NCBI RefSeq assembly: GCF_003121485.1
Contig: NZ_QAVX01000021.1
Span: 16,427 to 80,426, forward strand
DNA from: Dyella sp. C11
Lineage (GTDB): Bacteria; Pseudomonadota; Gammaproteobacteria; Xanthomonadales; Rhodanobacteraceae
Length of the DNA: 64,000 nt
Reading direction: 5' to 3'
Position numbers and translations under genes: made by a program
Shown here: positions 48,663-57,320 of the stretch, piece after piece
Layout of the letters: each line of letters begins with the position of its first letter
Numbering within the stretch: position 1 is the stretch's first letter
The notes under the pieces: model-generated
The model's database searches: none
What the model was told of the DNA's origin: nothing
Seen by the model: the letters and a program-made list of their open reading frames with translations, nothing else

Positions 48663-49483
48663 GCCTGCTCCATCGGGAAACCCAGACCGCGCCAATGGTG
48701 TTGCAAGGCGCGAGTCACCGGGCCGGGAACATACAACGTATCGCCCACGGCCTGAACCGGCAGGATGCCCCGGACACTGGAACTGAGGAAGACTTCGCTG
48801 GCCCGGGCCAGATCCTCCCGGCGCAACGCGGCCACCCGAGCGTCCGGACGGTGGCCGAGCACCTCGGCGCGCGCCACGCCCGCCACGCCGCAGCGATCCA
48901 GCGACGGGGTCATGAGTGCGCCATCGATCACGGCGAACAGATTGGTCATGGTCCCGCTGATGACCTGCCCTTCCCCATCGCACACCAGCCCTTCGCCGAT
49001 GGCCGGATCGGTCCACTCGGCGCGAGCCAGCACCTGCTCAAGTCGGTTGAGATGCTTCATGCCGGCCAGCAGCGGCTGCGCCGACAATGTCGTTTCGCAC
49101 CAGCGCAGCCGCATGCCAAGGGCATAGGCCTCGCCCGTCATCGGCGGTGCGTCGAATCCCGCCACGATGCGTGTGGTGTTCGCGTCACGCGGTGGCGCGT
49201 AACCGCGCTCGCCGACGCCGCGCGTCAAGGTAATCCGCACAACCGCCTGATCGATTCCCGCAACGACAGCAATCGCTTCGTCCAGCAGCTGCGCCGGAAC
49301 GGGCAGCGGCAACCGCAGGCGTCCGCAGCCCGCATGCAAACGCGCCATGTGGCGCGTCCACAGCGGCGCCGCGCCACGCACAAAGCGGATCGTTTCAAAC
49401 AATCCGTCACCGTAGGAAAGGCCGCGATCAAACACCGAGACGGTCGCCTCCGGCGCGCCGTTCACCAGCACGCGACCGGACAT
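48659..49483 (-). CDS. pabC: Aminodeoxychorismate lyase
   Basis: PLP enzyme making 4-aminobenzoate for folate by releasing pyruvate from 4-amino-4-deoxychorismate. The 274-aa fold-type IV protein has FDRGLSYGDGLFETIR at 18-33 and the PLP lysine Lys143 in GMKHLNRLEQVLAR, which matches E. coli PabC closely. Adjacent pabB supports PabC over branched-chain or D-amino acid aminotransferases. Its ATG shares one base with the pabB stop (TGATG). Confidence 0.93.
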   Translation of the reverse strand: MSGRVLVNGAPEATVSVFDRGLSYGDGLFETIRFVRGAAPLWTRHMARLHAGCGRLRLPLPVPAQLLDEAIAVVAGIDQAVVRITLTRGVGERGYAPPRDANTTRIVAGFDAPPMTGEAYALGMRLRWCETTLSAQPLLAGMKHLNRLEQVLARAEWTDPAIGEGLVCDGEGQVISGTMTNLFAVIDGALMTPSLDRCGVAGVARAEVLGHRPDARVAALRREDLARASEVFLSSSVRGILPVQAVGDTLYVPGPVTRALQHHWRGLGFPMEQA

Positions 49484-50844
49484 CAGCCCTGCACTCCCAG
49501 TGCGCGCAACAAACCGCGTGCCTTGGCGCGGGTTTCATCCAGCTCCCTCTCGGCAACGGAATCGGCCACGATGCCCGCGCCTGCGCGGAACGTTACGTTC
49601 GAACCCGAAAGCGTGAAGGTGCGGATCAGGATGTTCAGATCCAGATCCCCGTTGCGATCGAGATACCCGAGCGCGCCGGTATAGGCACCACGCGGCGCGT
49701 CCTCCAGCGCGGCAATGATTTCCATGCAGCGCACCTTGGGGCAGCCGGTGATCGTGCCGCCAGGGAAGGTGGCAGCAATCACCTCGCCAGGCGTCACATC
49801 ACCGCGAAGCCTTCCGCGCACGTTCGACACGATGTGATGCACATGCGCGTAGCTTTCCACCACCATCAGCTCATTCACCTCGACCGTGCCCGGCACGCAC
49901 ACGCGCCCCAGGTCGTTGCGCTCCAGGTCGATCAGCATCACGTGCTCGGCGCGCTCCTTGGGGTGCGAGCTCAGTTCACGAATACGCGCCACATCGTCAT
50001 CGCCGGGCGTACGGGGACGAGTCCCCGCGATGGGCCGCGTCTGCGCAAGGCCGCCGCGCACTTCGACGAGGCGCTCCGGCGAGGAACTCACCACCGCCCA
50101 GTCCTTCTGCTGGAACAGGCCCGCGAAGGGCGCCGGATTCGCTTGTCGCAACGACTGATAAAGCTGGGCCGGCGTCGGTGGCGACGCGTAGTGCGCGTAC
50201 CACTCCCGCGACAGGTTCACCTGAAAAATGTCGCCGGCATGCAGGTGCTCGTGGATACGCCCGACGCCATCGAGGAAGCGCGAGGGGGCATCTTCACTGC
50301 ACGCATCCGGCGATGACAGCGCAGGGATATCGATCGCGGCACTGAGGTCAGCCTCCATGACATCGAGCCAATCCTCGTGCCCCTGCTCCGCGACGATCAC
50401 GGTGCAATGGCGCGCGTGATCGACAATCACGGCCGCCGGACAACGCAAGGCCATCGCCACGGGAAGCACCGCCGACGGTTGCAGGCGCAGGCGGGTTTCG
50501 ATCTCGCCGACAAGCTCGTAGCTCAACAGCAGCAGCCAGCCGCCGTGGAACGGAAGATCACTGGTTTCATCGCGCGGCAGTCGCGCCTCACGCCAGGCGG
50601 CATCCAGCGCGTCGAGAAAGCGGCCTTCCCGCTGGCGCCCTTCGCCGTCGACCAGACGGCCATCGGCAAGCAGGGACAGCGTCTCTTGCGGAAACGCGAA
50701 CAGGATGTCGAAGCGCGCTTGTGGCGTACCGTGCGTCACGCTTTGCAGCAGGCCCGGATAGCGCTCTGGAAATGCAGCGGCCGGCGCGAGTAGATCGCGC
50801 CGGCCGTGCAGAGTACGACGATGGTACGTGGTCACGCCGCTCAA
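49483..50844 (-). CDS. pabB: Aminodeoxychorismate synthase component I
   Basis: Chorismate-binding enzyme converting chorismate to aminodeoxychorismate using ammonia from PabA. The 453-aa protein has the C-terminal catalytic region with [26 protein letters not shown] and [15 protein letters not shown]. The nucleophilic lysine of E. coli PabB (in PIKGT) is alanine here (PIAGT), as in anthranilate synthase and many other PabB proteins. pabC next door supports the PabB assignment. The start is a TTG at 50844 overlapping the fabF stop; a GTG at 50835 is an alternative. No pabA is in the window. Confidence 0.9.
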   Translation of the reverse strand: MSGVTTYHRRTLHGRRDLLAPAAAFPERYPGLLQSVTHGTPQARFDILFAFPQETLSLLADGRLVDGEGRQREGRFLDALDAAWREARLPRDETSDLPFHGGWLLLLSYELVGEIETRLRLQPSAVLPVAMALRCPAAVIVDHARHCTVIVAEQGHEDWLDVMEADLSAAIDIPALSSPDACSEDAPSRFLDGVGRIHEHLHAGDIFQVNLSREWYAHYASPPTPAQLYQSLRQANPAPFAGLFQQKDWAVVSSSPERLVEVRGGLAQTRPIAGTRPRTPGDDDVARIRELSSHPKERAEHVMLIDLERNDLGRVCVPGTVEVNELMVVESYAHVHHIVSNVRGRLRGDVTPGEVIAATFPGGTITGCPKVRCMEIIAALEDAPRGAYTGALGYLDRNGDLDLNILIRTFTLSGSNVTFRAGAGIVADSVAERELDETRAKARGLLRALGVQG

Positions 50845-52079
50845 ATGCGACGGAAGGCCAGCGTGCCGTTGGTGCCACCAAAGCCGAACGAGTTGGAGAT
50901 GGCCACGTCGAACTTGGCATCGCGCGCGGTATGCGGCACGAAGTCGAGATCGCAGCCTTCACCCGGCTCATCGAGGTTGATGGTCGGCGGCAACACCTGG
51001 TCGCGCAGCGCGAGGATGGTGAAGATGGCTTCCACGCCACCTGCCGCACCCAGCAAGTGACCCGTGGCCGACTTCGTCGAGCTCATGGCCAGCTTGTAGG
51101 CGTGATCGCCGAACACGCGCTTGGCGGCAAGCACTTCACCCAGATCGCCCAGCGGCGTCGAGGTGCCATGCGCGTTGACGTACTGCACGTCGGTCGGGTT
51201 GAGATGACCGTCCTTCAGCGCGGTATCCATGCTGCGCGCCGCACCTTCACCGCCTTCGCTCGGCGCGGTGATGTGGAACGCGTCGCCGCTCATGCCGAAG
51301 CCGACCAGCTCCGCATAGATCTTCGCGCCGCGCGCCTTGGCGTGTTCGTATTCTTCCAGCACCAGCACGCCGGCGCCGTCGGACAGCACGAAGCCATCGC
51401 GGTCCTTGTCCCACGGACGGCTCGCCTTGGTCGGCTCATCGTTGCGGGTGGACATGGCCTTGGCCGAGCAGAAGCCCGCCATCGCCGTGCCGGTGGTGGC
51501 GAATTCCGCGCCGCCGGCAATCATCACGTCGGCATCGCCGTACTGGATCATGCGCGCGGCCAGGCCGATGTTGTGCGTACCCGTGGTGCAGGCCGTGACA
51601 CACGCGATGTTCGGGCCCTTCAGGCCGTTCATGATCGACAGGTGGCCCGACACCATGTTGATGATCGAGGACGGCACGAAGAACGGCGACACGCGACGCG
51701 GCCCCTTGTCGTGCAGTTCGATCGAGGTGTGCTCGATGGTATGCAGGCCGCCGATGCCGGCCGCCACGGCCACGCCGATGCGCGGTGCATTTTCTTCCGT
51801 CACTTCCAGGCCGGAATCGCGCAGGGCTTGCGTACCCGCGGCGATGCCGTAGTGGATGAACGGATCCATCTTCTTGATCTCTTTCGGGGCGATCCACTGC
51901 GCCGGATCGAAATCACGGACCTGGCCGGCAATGCGCGTGGCATAGGCGGTCGCGTCGAAATGGGTCACCTGACCAATGCCACTCACGCCCTTGAGGATGT
52001 TGTCCCAGGCGGTCGCGATATCGTTGCCGACCGGCGAAATAATGCCGAGACCGGTGACAACCACACGTCGTTTGCTCAT
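50841..52079 (-). CDS. fabF: Beta-ketoacyl-ACP synthase II
   Basis: Elongating condensing enzyme of type II fatty acid synthesis, important for cis-vaccenate and temperature control of fluidity. The 412-aa protein has the catalytic Cys164 in [10 protein letters not shown] and the two His residues in [12 protein letters not shown] (near 304) and [11 protein letters not shown] (near 341). It follows acpP after a 214-bp gap containing the acpP terminator. AcpP-FabF order matches E. coli. Confidence 0.97.
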   Translation of the reverse strand: MSKRRVVVTGLGIISPVGNDIATAWDNILKGVSGIGQVTHFDATAYATRIAGQVRDFDPAQWIAPKEIKKMDPFIHYGIAAGTQALRDSGLEVTEENAPRIGVAVAAGIGGLHTIEHTSIELHDKGPRRVSPFFVPSSIINMVSGHLSIMNGLKGPNIACVTACTTGTHNIGLAARMIQYGDADVMIAGGAEFATTGTAMAGFCSAKAMSTRNDEPTKASRPWDKDRDGFVLSDGAGVLVLEEYEHAKARGAKIYAELVGFGMSGDAFHITAPSEGGEGAARSMDTALKDGHLNPTDVQYVNAHGTSTPLGDLGEVLAAKRVFGDHAYKLAMSSTKSATGHLLGAAGGVEAIFTILALRDQVLPPTINLDEPGEGCDLDFVPHTARDAKFDVAISNSFGFGGTNGTLAFRRI

Positions 52080-52207
52080 GCTGATCTTCCCTCGTGTATC
52101 CGTGGCACCGTCAATAACGACAGGTGTTCTGCGCCATTCGCGGCCACGTCATCCGTGCCCTTGGCGCGCCGCGCGCACCATACGGGATCGGACGTTGCAA
52201 AATGCAG

Positions 52208-52235
52208 AAACGAAAACTGCGCCAATGTGGCGCAG
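52208..52235 (-). terminator. Terminator downstream of acpP
   Basis: Minus strand stem CTGCGCCA / TGGCGCAG (52235-52228 with 52224-52217), 3-nt loop, then TTTTCGTTTC. It would make a short abundant acpP transcript with partial read-through into fabF. Confidence 0.65.
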
Positions 52236-52293
52236 CTTCCGGTATCGCTGGTGGACGGACGCATCACGCGAATGCGTCGTCGCATCGGAGCGA

Positions 52294-52533
52294 TCACTCC
52301 TTGGTGTGAGCCTTGATGTAATCAACGGCCTGCTGCACCGTGGTGATCTTCTCGGCCTCTTCGTCCGGAATCTCGGTCTCGAACTCTTCCTCGAGAGCCA
52401 TCACCAGTTCAACGGTGTCCAGCGAATCAGCGCCCAGATCGTCCACGAACGAAGCGTTCGCCGTGACTTCCTCTTCCTTCACGCCCAGCTGCTCGATGAC
52501 GATTTTCTTGACGCGCTCTTCGATGGTGCTCAT
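52294..52533 (-). CDS. acpP: Acyl carrier protein
   Basis: The 79-aa acidic carrier has the phosphopantetheine attachment Ser37 in [12 protein letters not shown]. The sequence begins [18 protein letters not shown], essentially the enteric form. GGGAGG lies about 11 nt upstream of the ATG at 52533, which fixes the start; the longer open frame upstream is leader. It sits between fabG and fabF, with a probable own terminator. Confidence 0.98.
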   Translation of the reverse strand: MSTIEERVKKIVIEQLGVKEEEVTANASFVDDLGADSLDTVELVMALEEEFETEIPDEEAEKITTVQQAVDYIKAHTKE

Positions 52534-52833
52534 GTTGCCAATACCTCCCAAGGAGTAGTTACCTGTCAACACCGGCCAGTGGCCGGCATATGGCCGGCGG
52601 ATTGTAGTGGCTAAGCCGCAAGGCCGCCATGATCCACCAGCTGTCGTTAAACGCAGGCCACGGGACCGGCGCGAAAGAAGCAATTGTCGCCTAAAACGGT
52701 GCAGCTTGCGACAACCCCTTGTTAAACCGGCCCGTGCCGGTGCACCGGACCACGTCCCGCCAAGCGGAAACGTGCCCCGGCCGGTTGAAACAATGAAGGC
52801 TCAGATAAGGGTTTAAAGCCCTTTCTTCACGCC
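52534..52833. other. fabG-acpP intergenic region (300 bp), no gene seen
   Basis: No open frame here looks real. It holds the acpP Shine-Dalgarno, a palindrome CCGGCCAGTGGCCGG near 52572 in the leader and, on the minus strand, a TACAAT -10-like hexamer (52606-52601) without a good -35, which may be the acpP promoter. A weak hairpin AAGGG...CCCTT lies just after fabG (near 52807-52823) without a T-run. Confidence 0.4.
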
Positions 52834-53577
52834 TTATGGCATGTACATGCCGCCATTGACGTGCAGCGTCTCGCCTGTGATGTAGGCGGCCGCCGGGGAC
52901 GCCAGGAAGGCCACGGCCTTCGCAATGTCGCTGGCTTCGCCGAGGCGACCCAGGGCAATCTGGCCCAGCAAAGCCTGCTTGGATTCCTCCGGCAGTGCAC
53001 GCGTCATGTCGGTATCGATGAAGCCCGGCGCCACCACGTTCACGGTGATGCCACGCGAACCGATCTCGCGCGCCAGCGACTTGGAGAACGCAATGATGCC
53101 CGCCTTCGCCGCCGCGTAGTTGGCCTGGCCCGGATTGCCGGTCAGGCCGATCACCGACGCGATGGAAATGATGCGGCCCTTGCGCGCCTTCATCATGCCC
53201 CGCATGACGGCCTTGGACGTGCGATACACGGACGTGAGATTGGTATCGAGGATGGCCTGCCAGTCTTCGTCGCGCATGCGCATCAGCAGCTGGTCGCGCG
53301 TGATGCCGGCGTTGTTGACCAGGATCGACACAGGGCCGAATTCCTTGGCGATGCCATCGATGAGCGCTTCAATGGAAGCACCCTCGGTGACATTGAGCAC
53401 GCGGCCATGACCACCATTTGCAGCCAGGCGTTCGCCAATGGCCGCGGCGCCACTTTCACTGGTGGCGGTGCCGATAACCGTGGCGCCTTGCGCCGCCAGT
53501 TCATCGGCAATGGCCGCACCGATGCCGCGGCTGGCGCCGGTGACGAGGACGATTTCACCTTGCAGTGTCTTGCTCAT
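52834..53577 (-). CDS. fabG: 3-oxoacyl-ACP reductase
   Basis: NADPH-dependent short-chain dehydrogenase, 247 aa, reducing 3-ketoacyl-ACP in fatty acid synthesis. It has the cofactor motif TGASRGIG (13-20), NNAG (88-91) and the catalytic Ser141, Tyr154, Lys158. The C-terminal end GETLHVNGGMYMP is typical of FabG. It lies 64 bp after fabD and 300 bp before acpP. Position in the fab cluster supports FabG over other SDRs. Confidence 0.96.
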   Translation of the reverse strand: MSKTLQGEIVLVTGASRGIGAAIADELAAQGATVIGTATSESGAAAIGERLAANGGHGRVLNVTEGASIEALIDGIAKEFGPVSILVNNAGITRDQLLMRMRDEDWQAILDTNLTSVYRTSKAVMRGMMKARKGRIISIASVIGLTGNPGQANYAAAKAGIIAFSKSLAREIGSRGITVNVVAPGFIDTDMTRALPEESKQALLGQIALGRLGEASDIAKAVAFLASPAAAYITGETLHVNGGMYMP

Positions 53578-53641
53578 CTGTCATTTCCCTTTGGATGGCT
53601 GGACGTCGATGCGTCCACGCGCATGAATGCCTGGATATCGC

Positions 53642-54589
53642 TCAGACCCACTCGGCGCGGGCGGCATCGAGTTCGGCTGGCGTGCCGATGGCGCGAGCCT
53701 CGACGCTCTTGTCGATGCGCTTGATCAGGCCGGCCAGCACCTTGCCCGGACCCGCTTCGGCCATACGCGTCGCGCCGCCTGCGACCAGCGCTTGCACGCA
53801 CTCGGTCCAGCGCACCGGCAGGTACAGCTGGCGCTGCAGTGCGCCGCGAATGTCTTCCACCGTGTTGTAGCTGCGCGCCTCGGCGTTCTGAATCACCGGA
53901 ACGGACGGCAGCGACCAGGAAATCGAGGCCATGCGCTCGCCCAGGCGATCGGCCGCATCGCGCATCAGCATGCAATGCGACGGTACGGACACGGCGAGCT
54001 TGATGGCCTTCTTCACGCCCTGCTCCGCCAGCTTGGCCAGTGCGCGATCCACGGCTTCGGCGTTGCCGGCGATGACGAGCTGACCCGGCGAATTGAAGTT
54101 GGCGGGCGACACCACCTGCCCCTGCGCAACTTCTTCACACACGGCCGCAATCTGTGCGTCATCGCCACCCAGGATGGCCGCCATCGCACCCACGCCCGGC
54201 GGCACGGCGGCCTGCATCAGGCGACCACGCTCGGCGACCAGTGCCGCTGCGTCGTGCAGCGACAGGGCACCGGCACACACCAGCGCACTGTATTCACCCA
54301 GGCTGTGGCCCGACATCTGCGCCGGCTGCGCGCCACCCAGCTTCTGCCACACGCGCCAAACGGCCACGCTCGCGGCGAGCAGTGCCGGCTGCGTATTTTC
54401 GGTGCGATTGAGGTCTTCTTCCGGGCCCTGCTGGCTGAGTGCCCACAGGTCGATGCCTGCGCCCTGCGATGCTTCGTCGAAGGTGGACTTCACTTCCGGA
54501 TGGGCGGCAGCCAGTTCGGCCAGCATGCCAAGCGACTGCGAGCCCTGGCCCGGGAAAACGAAAGCAAGCGTGGCGGAGGTCTGGGTCAT
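53642..54589 (-). CDS. fabD: Malonyl-CoA:ACP transacylase
   Basis: Loads malonyl groups on ACP. The 315-aa protein has FPGQGSQSLGM at the N-terminus, the nucleophile Ser96 in GHSLGEYSAL and catalytic His205 in VPSHCMLM. The ATG at 54589 gives the usual N-terminus; the 35 residues readable upstream are not family-like. The 284-bp gap to fabH contains a repeat element and the fabH terminator, so fabD probably has its own promoter. Confidence 0.96.
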   Translation of the reverse strand: MTQTSATLAFVFPGQGSQSLGMLAELAAAHPEVKSTFDEASQGAGIDLWALSQQGPEEDLNRTENTQPALLAASVAVWRVWQKLGGAQPAQMSGHSLGEYSALVCAGALSLHDAAALVAERGRLMQAAVPPGVGAMAAILGGDDAQIAAVCEEVAQGQVVSPANFNSPGQLVIAGNAEAVDRALAKLAEQGVKKAIKLAVSVPSHCMLMRDAADRLGERMASISWSLPSVPVIQNAEARSYNTVEDIRGALQRQLYLPVRWTECVQALVAGGATRMAEAGPGKVLAGLIKRIDKSVEARAIGTPAELDAARAEWV

Positions 54590-54703
54590 GGACGAGGGTT
54601 TGCCTGAAACGAAAAACGGAATGGTGCCAGCATTGAGCGCCATACGCAGCTGTATTCGCCTGGGAATGGATGTGCGGGCAGCATTTCCGGACACCGCACC
54701 CCC

Positions 54704-54826
54704 ACCGTCATTCCAGCGCAGGCTGGAATCCAGCGCCGCGATACACGGTTTTCGCGAAGGAGTTCAGGCTTTTTTGCGACAACCAGAGCCTCGGACACTG
54801 GATTCCGGCCCGCGCCGGAATGACAG
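54704..54826. repeat. Paired dRS3-like inverted repeat element (copy 2)
   Basis: The left core is ATTCCA-N8-TGGAAT (54710-54729), preceded by CCGTC and followed by CCAGCG. The right core is ATTCCG-N8-CGGAAT (54802-54821), preceded by CACTGG and followed by GACAGG. Architecture is the same as the element at 18203. The innermost stem pair changes from C:G to A:T and G:C in the two halves, so pairing is kept by compensatory change. It lies between fabH and fabD, next to the fabH terminator. Confidence 0.78.
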
Positions 54827-54828
54827 GC

Positions 54829-54858
54829 AAAAAAAAGCCGCCCTGAGGCGGCTTTTTT
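54829..54858. terminator. Terminator after fabH (bidirectional)
   Basis: A-run, stem GCCGCC / GGCGGC (54837-54842 and 54847-54852), loop CTGA, T6 run. On the minus strand it follows the fabH stop by 15 bp and reads out into a T8 run. Confidence 0.88.
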
Positions 54859-54873
54859 CCAGACGAACGGCGA

Positions 54874-55848
54874 TCAATAGCGCAGCAGCGCCGACGCCCA
54901 CGTGAAACCGCCGCCAAACGCTTCCAGCAGCAGGTTCTGACCACGCTTCACCTTGCCCGAACGCACGGCGTAATCCAGCGCGAGCGGCACCGAGCCAGAC
55001 GAGGTGTTGGCATGCTCCTGCACGGTCACGATCACCTGCTCCATCGGCATTTTCAGGCGCTTGGCCGTGGCTTCGATGATGCGCAGGTTGGCCTGGTGCG
55101 GAATCAGCCAGTCGATCTGCGATTCGTCCATGCCGGCGGCCTGCAACGTTTCATCGACCAGCGAGTCGAGCGTCTTCACGGCAACCTTGAACACTTCGCG
55201 GCCAGACATGTTGATGCGCACGCCGTGGTTCGGCTCGTCCTTGAAACCCGCGGACACGCCCACCGGGTTGTACAGCAGATGCTTGAAGCCGCCATCGGCA
55301 TGCAGCAGCGTGGCGTAGATGCCCGGCTCTTCCGAGGCTTCCAGCACGACGGCGCCGGCACCATCGCCGAACAGCACGCAGGTTTCGCGCTCGTTCCAGT
55401 CGACCATGCGGGTCAGCGTTTCCGCGCCGATCACCAACACTTTCTTGGACTGGCCACTGCGAATGAACTTGTCGGCAATGCCGAGGGCGTAAACGAAGCC
55501 CGAGCAGGCGGCATTGACATCGAACGCAGCGCAACCGTTCGCACCAAGACGGTGCTGAACCAGGCAGGCGGTCGACGGGAAAATGATGTCCGGCGTGGTC
55601 GTGCCCAGCACGATCAGGTCGATTTCGGAAGCCTTCACGCCGGCGGCTTCAAGCGCGCGCTCGGCGGCTTCGGTCGCCAGATCGCCAGTGGTCTGGCCAT
55701 CGGCGGCAATGTGGCGGCGCTCGATGCCGGTACGGGTGCGAATCCATTCGTCACTGGTTTCGACGATCTTTTCGAGATCGGCATTGGTCACCACTCGCTC
55801 GGGCAGCGCGCTGCCGGTGCCGGTGATGCGGGCGTAGATCTGGGCCAT
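54874..55848 (-). CDS. fabH: Beta-ketoacyl-ACP synthase III
   Basis: Starts fatty acid synthesis by condensing acetyl-CoA (or branched acyl-CoA) with malonyl-ACP. The 324-aa protein has the triad Cys115 (NAACSGF), His251 (PHQANLRI) and Asn281 (HANTSSGS). It follows rpmF by 149 bp with no plsX between, unlike the rpmF-plsX-fabH order of E. coli. A hairpin after rpmF and a strong terminator after fabH suggest it may be transcribed separately from both neighbours. Confidence 0.97.
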   Translation of the reverse strand: MAQIYARITGTGSALPERVVTNADLEKIVETSDEWIRTRTGIERRHIAADGQTTGDLATEAAERALEAAGVKASEIDLIVLGTTTPDIIFPSTACLVQHRLGANGCAAFDVNAACSGFVYALGIADKFIRSGQSKKVLVIGAETLTRMVDWNERETCVLFGDGAGAVVLEASEEPGIYATLLHADGGFKHLLYNPVGVSAGFKDEPNHGVRINMSGREVFKVAVKTLDSLVDETLQAAGMDESQIDWLIPHQANLRIIEATAKRLKMPMEQVIVTVQEHANTSSGSVPLALDYAVRSGKVKRGQNLLLEAFGGGFTWASALLRY

Positions 55849-55941
55849 TAACTTTCCATGCGACGGGTTGGAACGGAGCCGACTCGCGAAGCGATCAGGC
55901 CAGCCTCCAAACCGCCAACGTTACGTGGGTGATCGCACAAA

Positions 55942-55967
55942 CGCAAAGCGGCGCGAAATCGCGCCGC
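55942..55967 (-). terminator. Terminator-like hairpin after rpmF
   Basis: Minus strand stem GCGGCGCGA / TCGCGCCGC (55967-55959 with 55956-55948) with a 2-nt tip, so the innermost pairs probably open, followed by TTTGCGTTTG. The T-tract is interrupted, so efficiency is uncertain. The rest of the 149-bp rpmF-fabH gap contains no gene. Confidence 0.45.
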
Positions 55968-55997
55968 CATGCGGAATCGTATCCCTTGCGGGAACGA

Positions 55998-56192
55998 TCA
56001 ATCCTCTTCGACCACCGAGGTGTTCGTCTCGATGACCTTCTTGCCGCGGTAGTAGCCATCCTTGGTGACGTGGTGGCGCAGGTGCACTTCGCCACTGGGC
56101 GGAGCGGTGGCCAGCTGCACGGTCTTCAGCGCATCGTGCGAACGACGCATGCCGCGGGTGGACGGGGTCTTGCGGCTCTTGGCAACGGCCAT
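55998..56192 (-). CDS. rpmF: 50S ribosomal protein L32
   Basis: The 64-aa basic protein starts [20 protein letters not shown], diagnostic of L32, with [15 protein letters not shown] in the second half. It has no cysteine, so it is the zinc-free form. Gap to yceD is 18 bp, the conserved yceD-rpmF pair. Confidence 0.97.
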   Translation of the reverse strand: MAVAKSRKTPSTRGMRRSHDALKTVQLATAPPSGEVHLRHHVTKDGYYRGKKVIETNTSVVEED

Positions 56193-56210
56193 GGCGAATC
56201 TCCAGCTAAA

Positions 56211-56735
56211 TCAAGTTTTCTTGAGTTCGCGCAAAACCGCGAACGGGTTATCGGAACGGCCTTCGCTGGAGATTTCCTCCGGCGAGGGGCCAACTACTTC
56301 TTCAGGCAACGTGCTGTCCGGGTTCACCGGCACCAGCGGCATGGCCAACAACAATTCGTCTTCGATGACGTCCAGCAAGCTCAGCTTGCTGTCGTCAGCG
56401 ACCAGCAGCGGCTCGACGTTCGGCGGCAAAGCCGCTTCTTCGCGCTCGGAGCGGATCAAACCGAGCCGGTTGTTCACCGTCACCGGCAACACGAACGGCT
56501 CAAGGGTGCGCTGACAGGTCACCGTGAGCGGAGCCTGGACGCGGACATCGAGGTACGACGTACCAAACTCGTCCCGACCAAAATCCAGCTCGTATTGCGC
56601 TGTTCCTTCCGTACTGGCCAGGGCCTCGCCCAGTCGCTTCATGGCGACCACGGGCAATTCCCCCTGGAACGAACGCCGCGCCGAGACCATGCGCCAAGCG
56701 TCCACAGACTCTGGCAGTGTCACGGACATAGACAT
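56211..56735 (-). CDS. yceD: YceD family protein (DUF177), 23S rRNA accumulation protein
   Basis: The 174-aa protein matches E. coli YceD in length and C-terminal motif (VIEDELLLAMPLVPVNPD, then DNPFAVLRELKKT). The first Cys of the family's cysteine pair is present (VTCQRTLEPF) but the second is not, so zinc binding is unlikely. YceD is linked to 23S rRNA maturation or stability. The first ATG is only 3 nt downstream of a near-consensus -10; a second ATG at 56729 (MSVTLPES) lies about where transcription should begin, so translation may be leaderless from there. Confidence 0.9.
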   Translation of the reverse strand: MSMSVTLPESVDAWRMVSARRSFQGELPVVAMKRLGEALASTEGTAQYELDFGRDEFGTSYLDVRVQAPLTVTCQRTLEPFVLPVTVNNRLGLIRSEREEAALPPNVEPLLVADDSKLSLLDVIEDELLLAMPLVPVNPDSTLPEEVVGPSPEEISSEGRSDNPFAVLRELKKT

Positions 56736-56738
56736 GAA

Positions 56739-56767
56739 ATCTTAGGATTACAACATGTTGAAGTCAA
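56739..56767 (-). promoter_or_regulatory. Near-consensus sigma-70 promoter for yceD-rpmF
   Basis: Minus strand TTGACT (56767-56762), exactly 17 nt, TAAGAT (56744-56739). Predicted start falls around 56732-56729, on top of the annotated yceD start codons. Confidence 0.65.
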
Positions 56768-56864
56768 CGGGTTGAGAGCCCTGAGATGCATGTAAACCCG
56801 AATTTTGCCTGAACGACTGCGGTACGGCAGACTTTGACCACCTTTTCCGCGAGTCCGCCGGCCC

Positions 56865-57320
56865 GTGAATTCATCCCTGATGCTTGGCCTGATCGCCCTG
56901 GTGGTCCTCGCCGCCGTCCTGGTGGGGGCAACGCTGGCCTACCGGCGGCGCGCCGACCGCCGGGCCCGCAGCCTCCATCAGCTGCTGGAACTGGCCGACC
57001 GACTGGAAAGCGACCTGAAGACCTGCCGGGCAGGCCTGCAGCAGGCCCATGCCGTGATGTCCCTCAACCCTGACCTGCCCGCCAGCAGCGAACAGGAGGC
57101 CCGTCACGCGATCGATGCGGGGTTGCGCTCGCTCCTGCAGCAGCGCATCTGGATCAGGGACAAGGCGCCCAGGGCGTCTCAGGAAGAACTGGATCAGACC
57201 GTCTCGGCGATGAATGATACACGCTCCCGGCTTCGCCCGTTGCTGGCGGCCCTGGACCGCGCGCAGCACGATCTGGACAGCGCCATGCGGGAGCATTTGC
57301 GCCGGGAGCATGACGCATGA
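56865..57320 (+). CDS. Hypothetical single-pass membrane protein with coiled coil
   Basis: I do not recognise the family. The 151-aa product has an N-terminal hydrophobic helix (about residues 5-26, LMLGLIALVVLAAVLVGATLA) followed by Arg-rich RRRADRRARS, then a long helical, probably coiled-coil region to the end with many Arg/Glu/Gln/Leu. This suggests a type II inner-membrane protein with a cytosolic or periplasmic helical domain. The start is GTG at 56865; an ATG at 56880 is an alternative. Its stop overlaps the yceF start (ATGA), so it is co-translated with the NTP pyrophosphatase. The divergent 129-bp gap with yceD has promoters for both sides. Confidence 0.65.
   Translation: MNSSLMLGLIALVVLAAVLVGATLAYRRRADRRARSLHQLLELADRLESDLKTCRAGLQQAHAVMSLNPDLPASSEQEARHAIDAGLRSLLQQRIWIRDKAPRASQEELDQTVSAMNDTRSRLRPLLAALDRAQHDLDSAMREHLRREHDA

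Noticed and set aside
54586..54798. A 70-codon minus-strand frame and a 78-codon one (54708-54944) over the fabH-fabD gap
   Set aside because: They run through the paired repeat element and show no recognisable motif; the gap is better explained by the repeat, a terminator and the fabD promoter.
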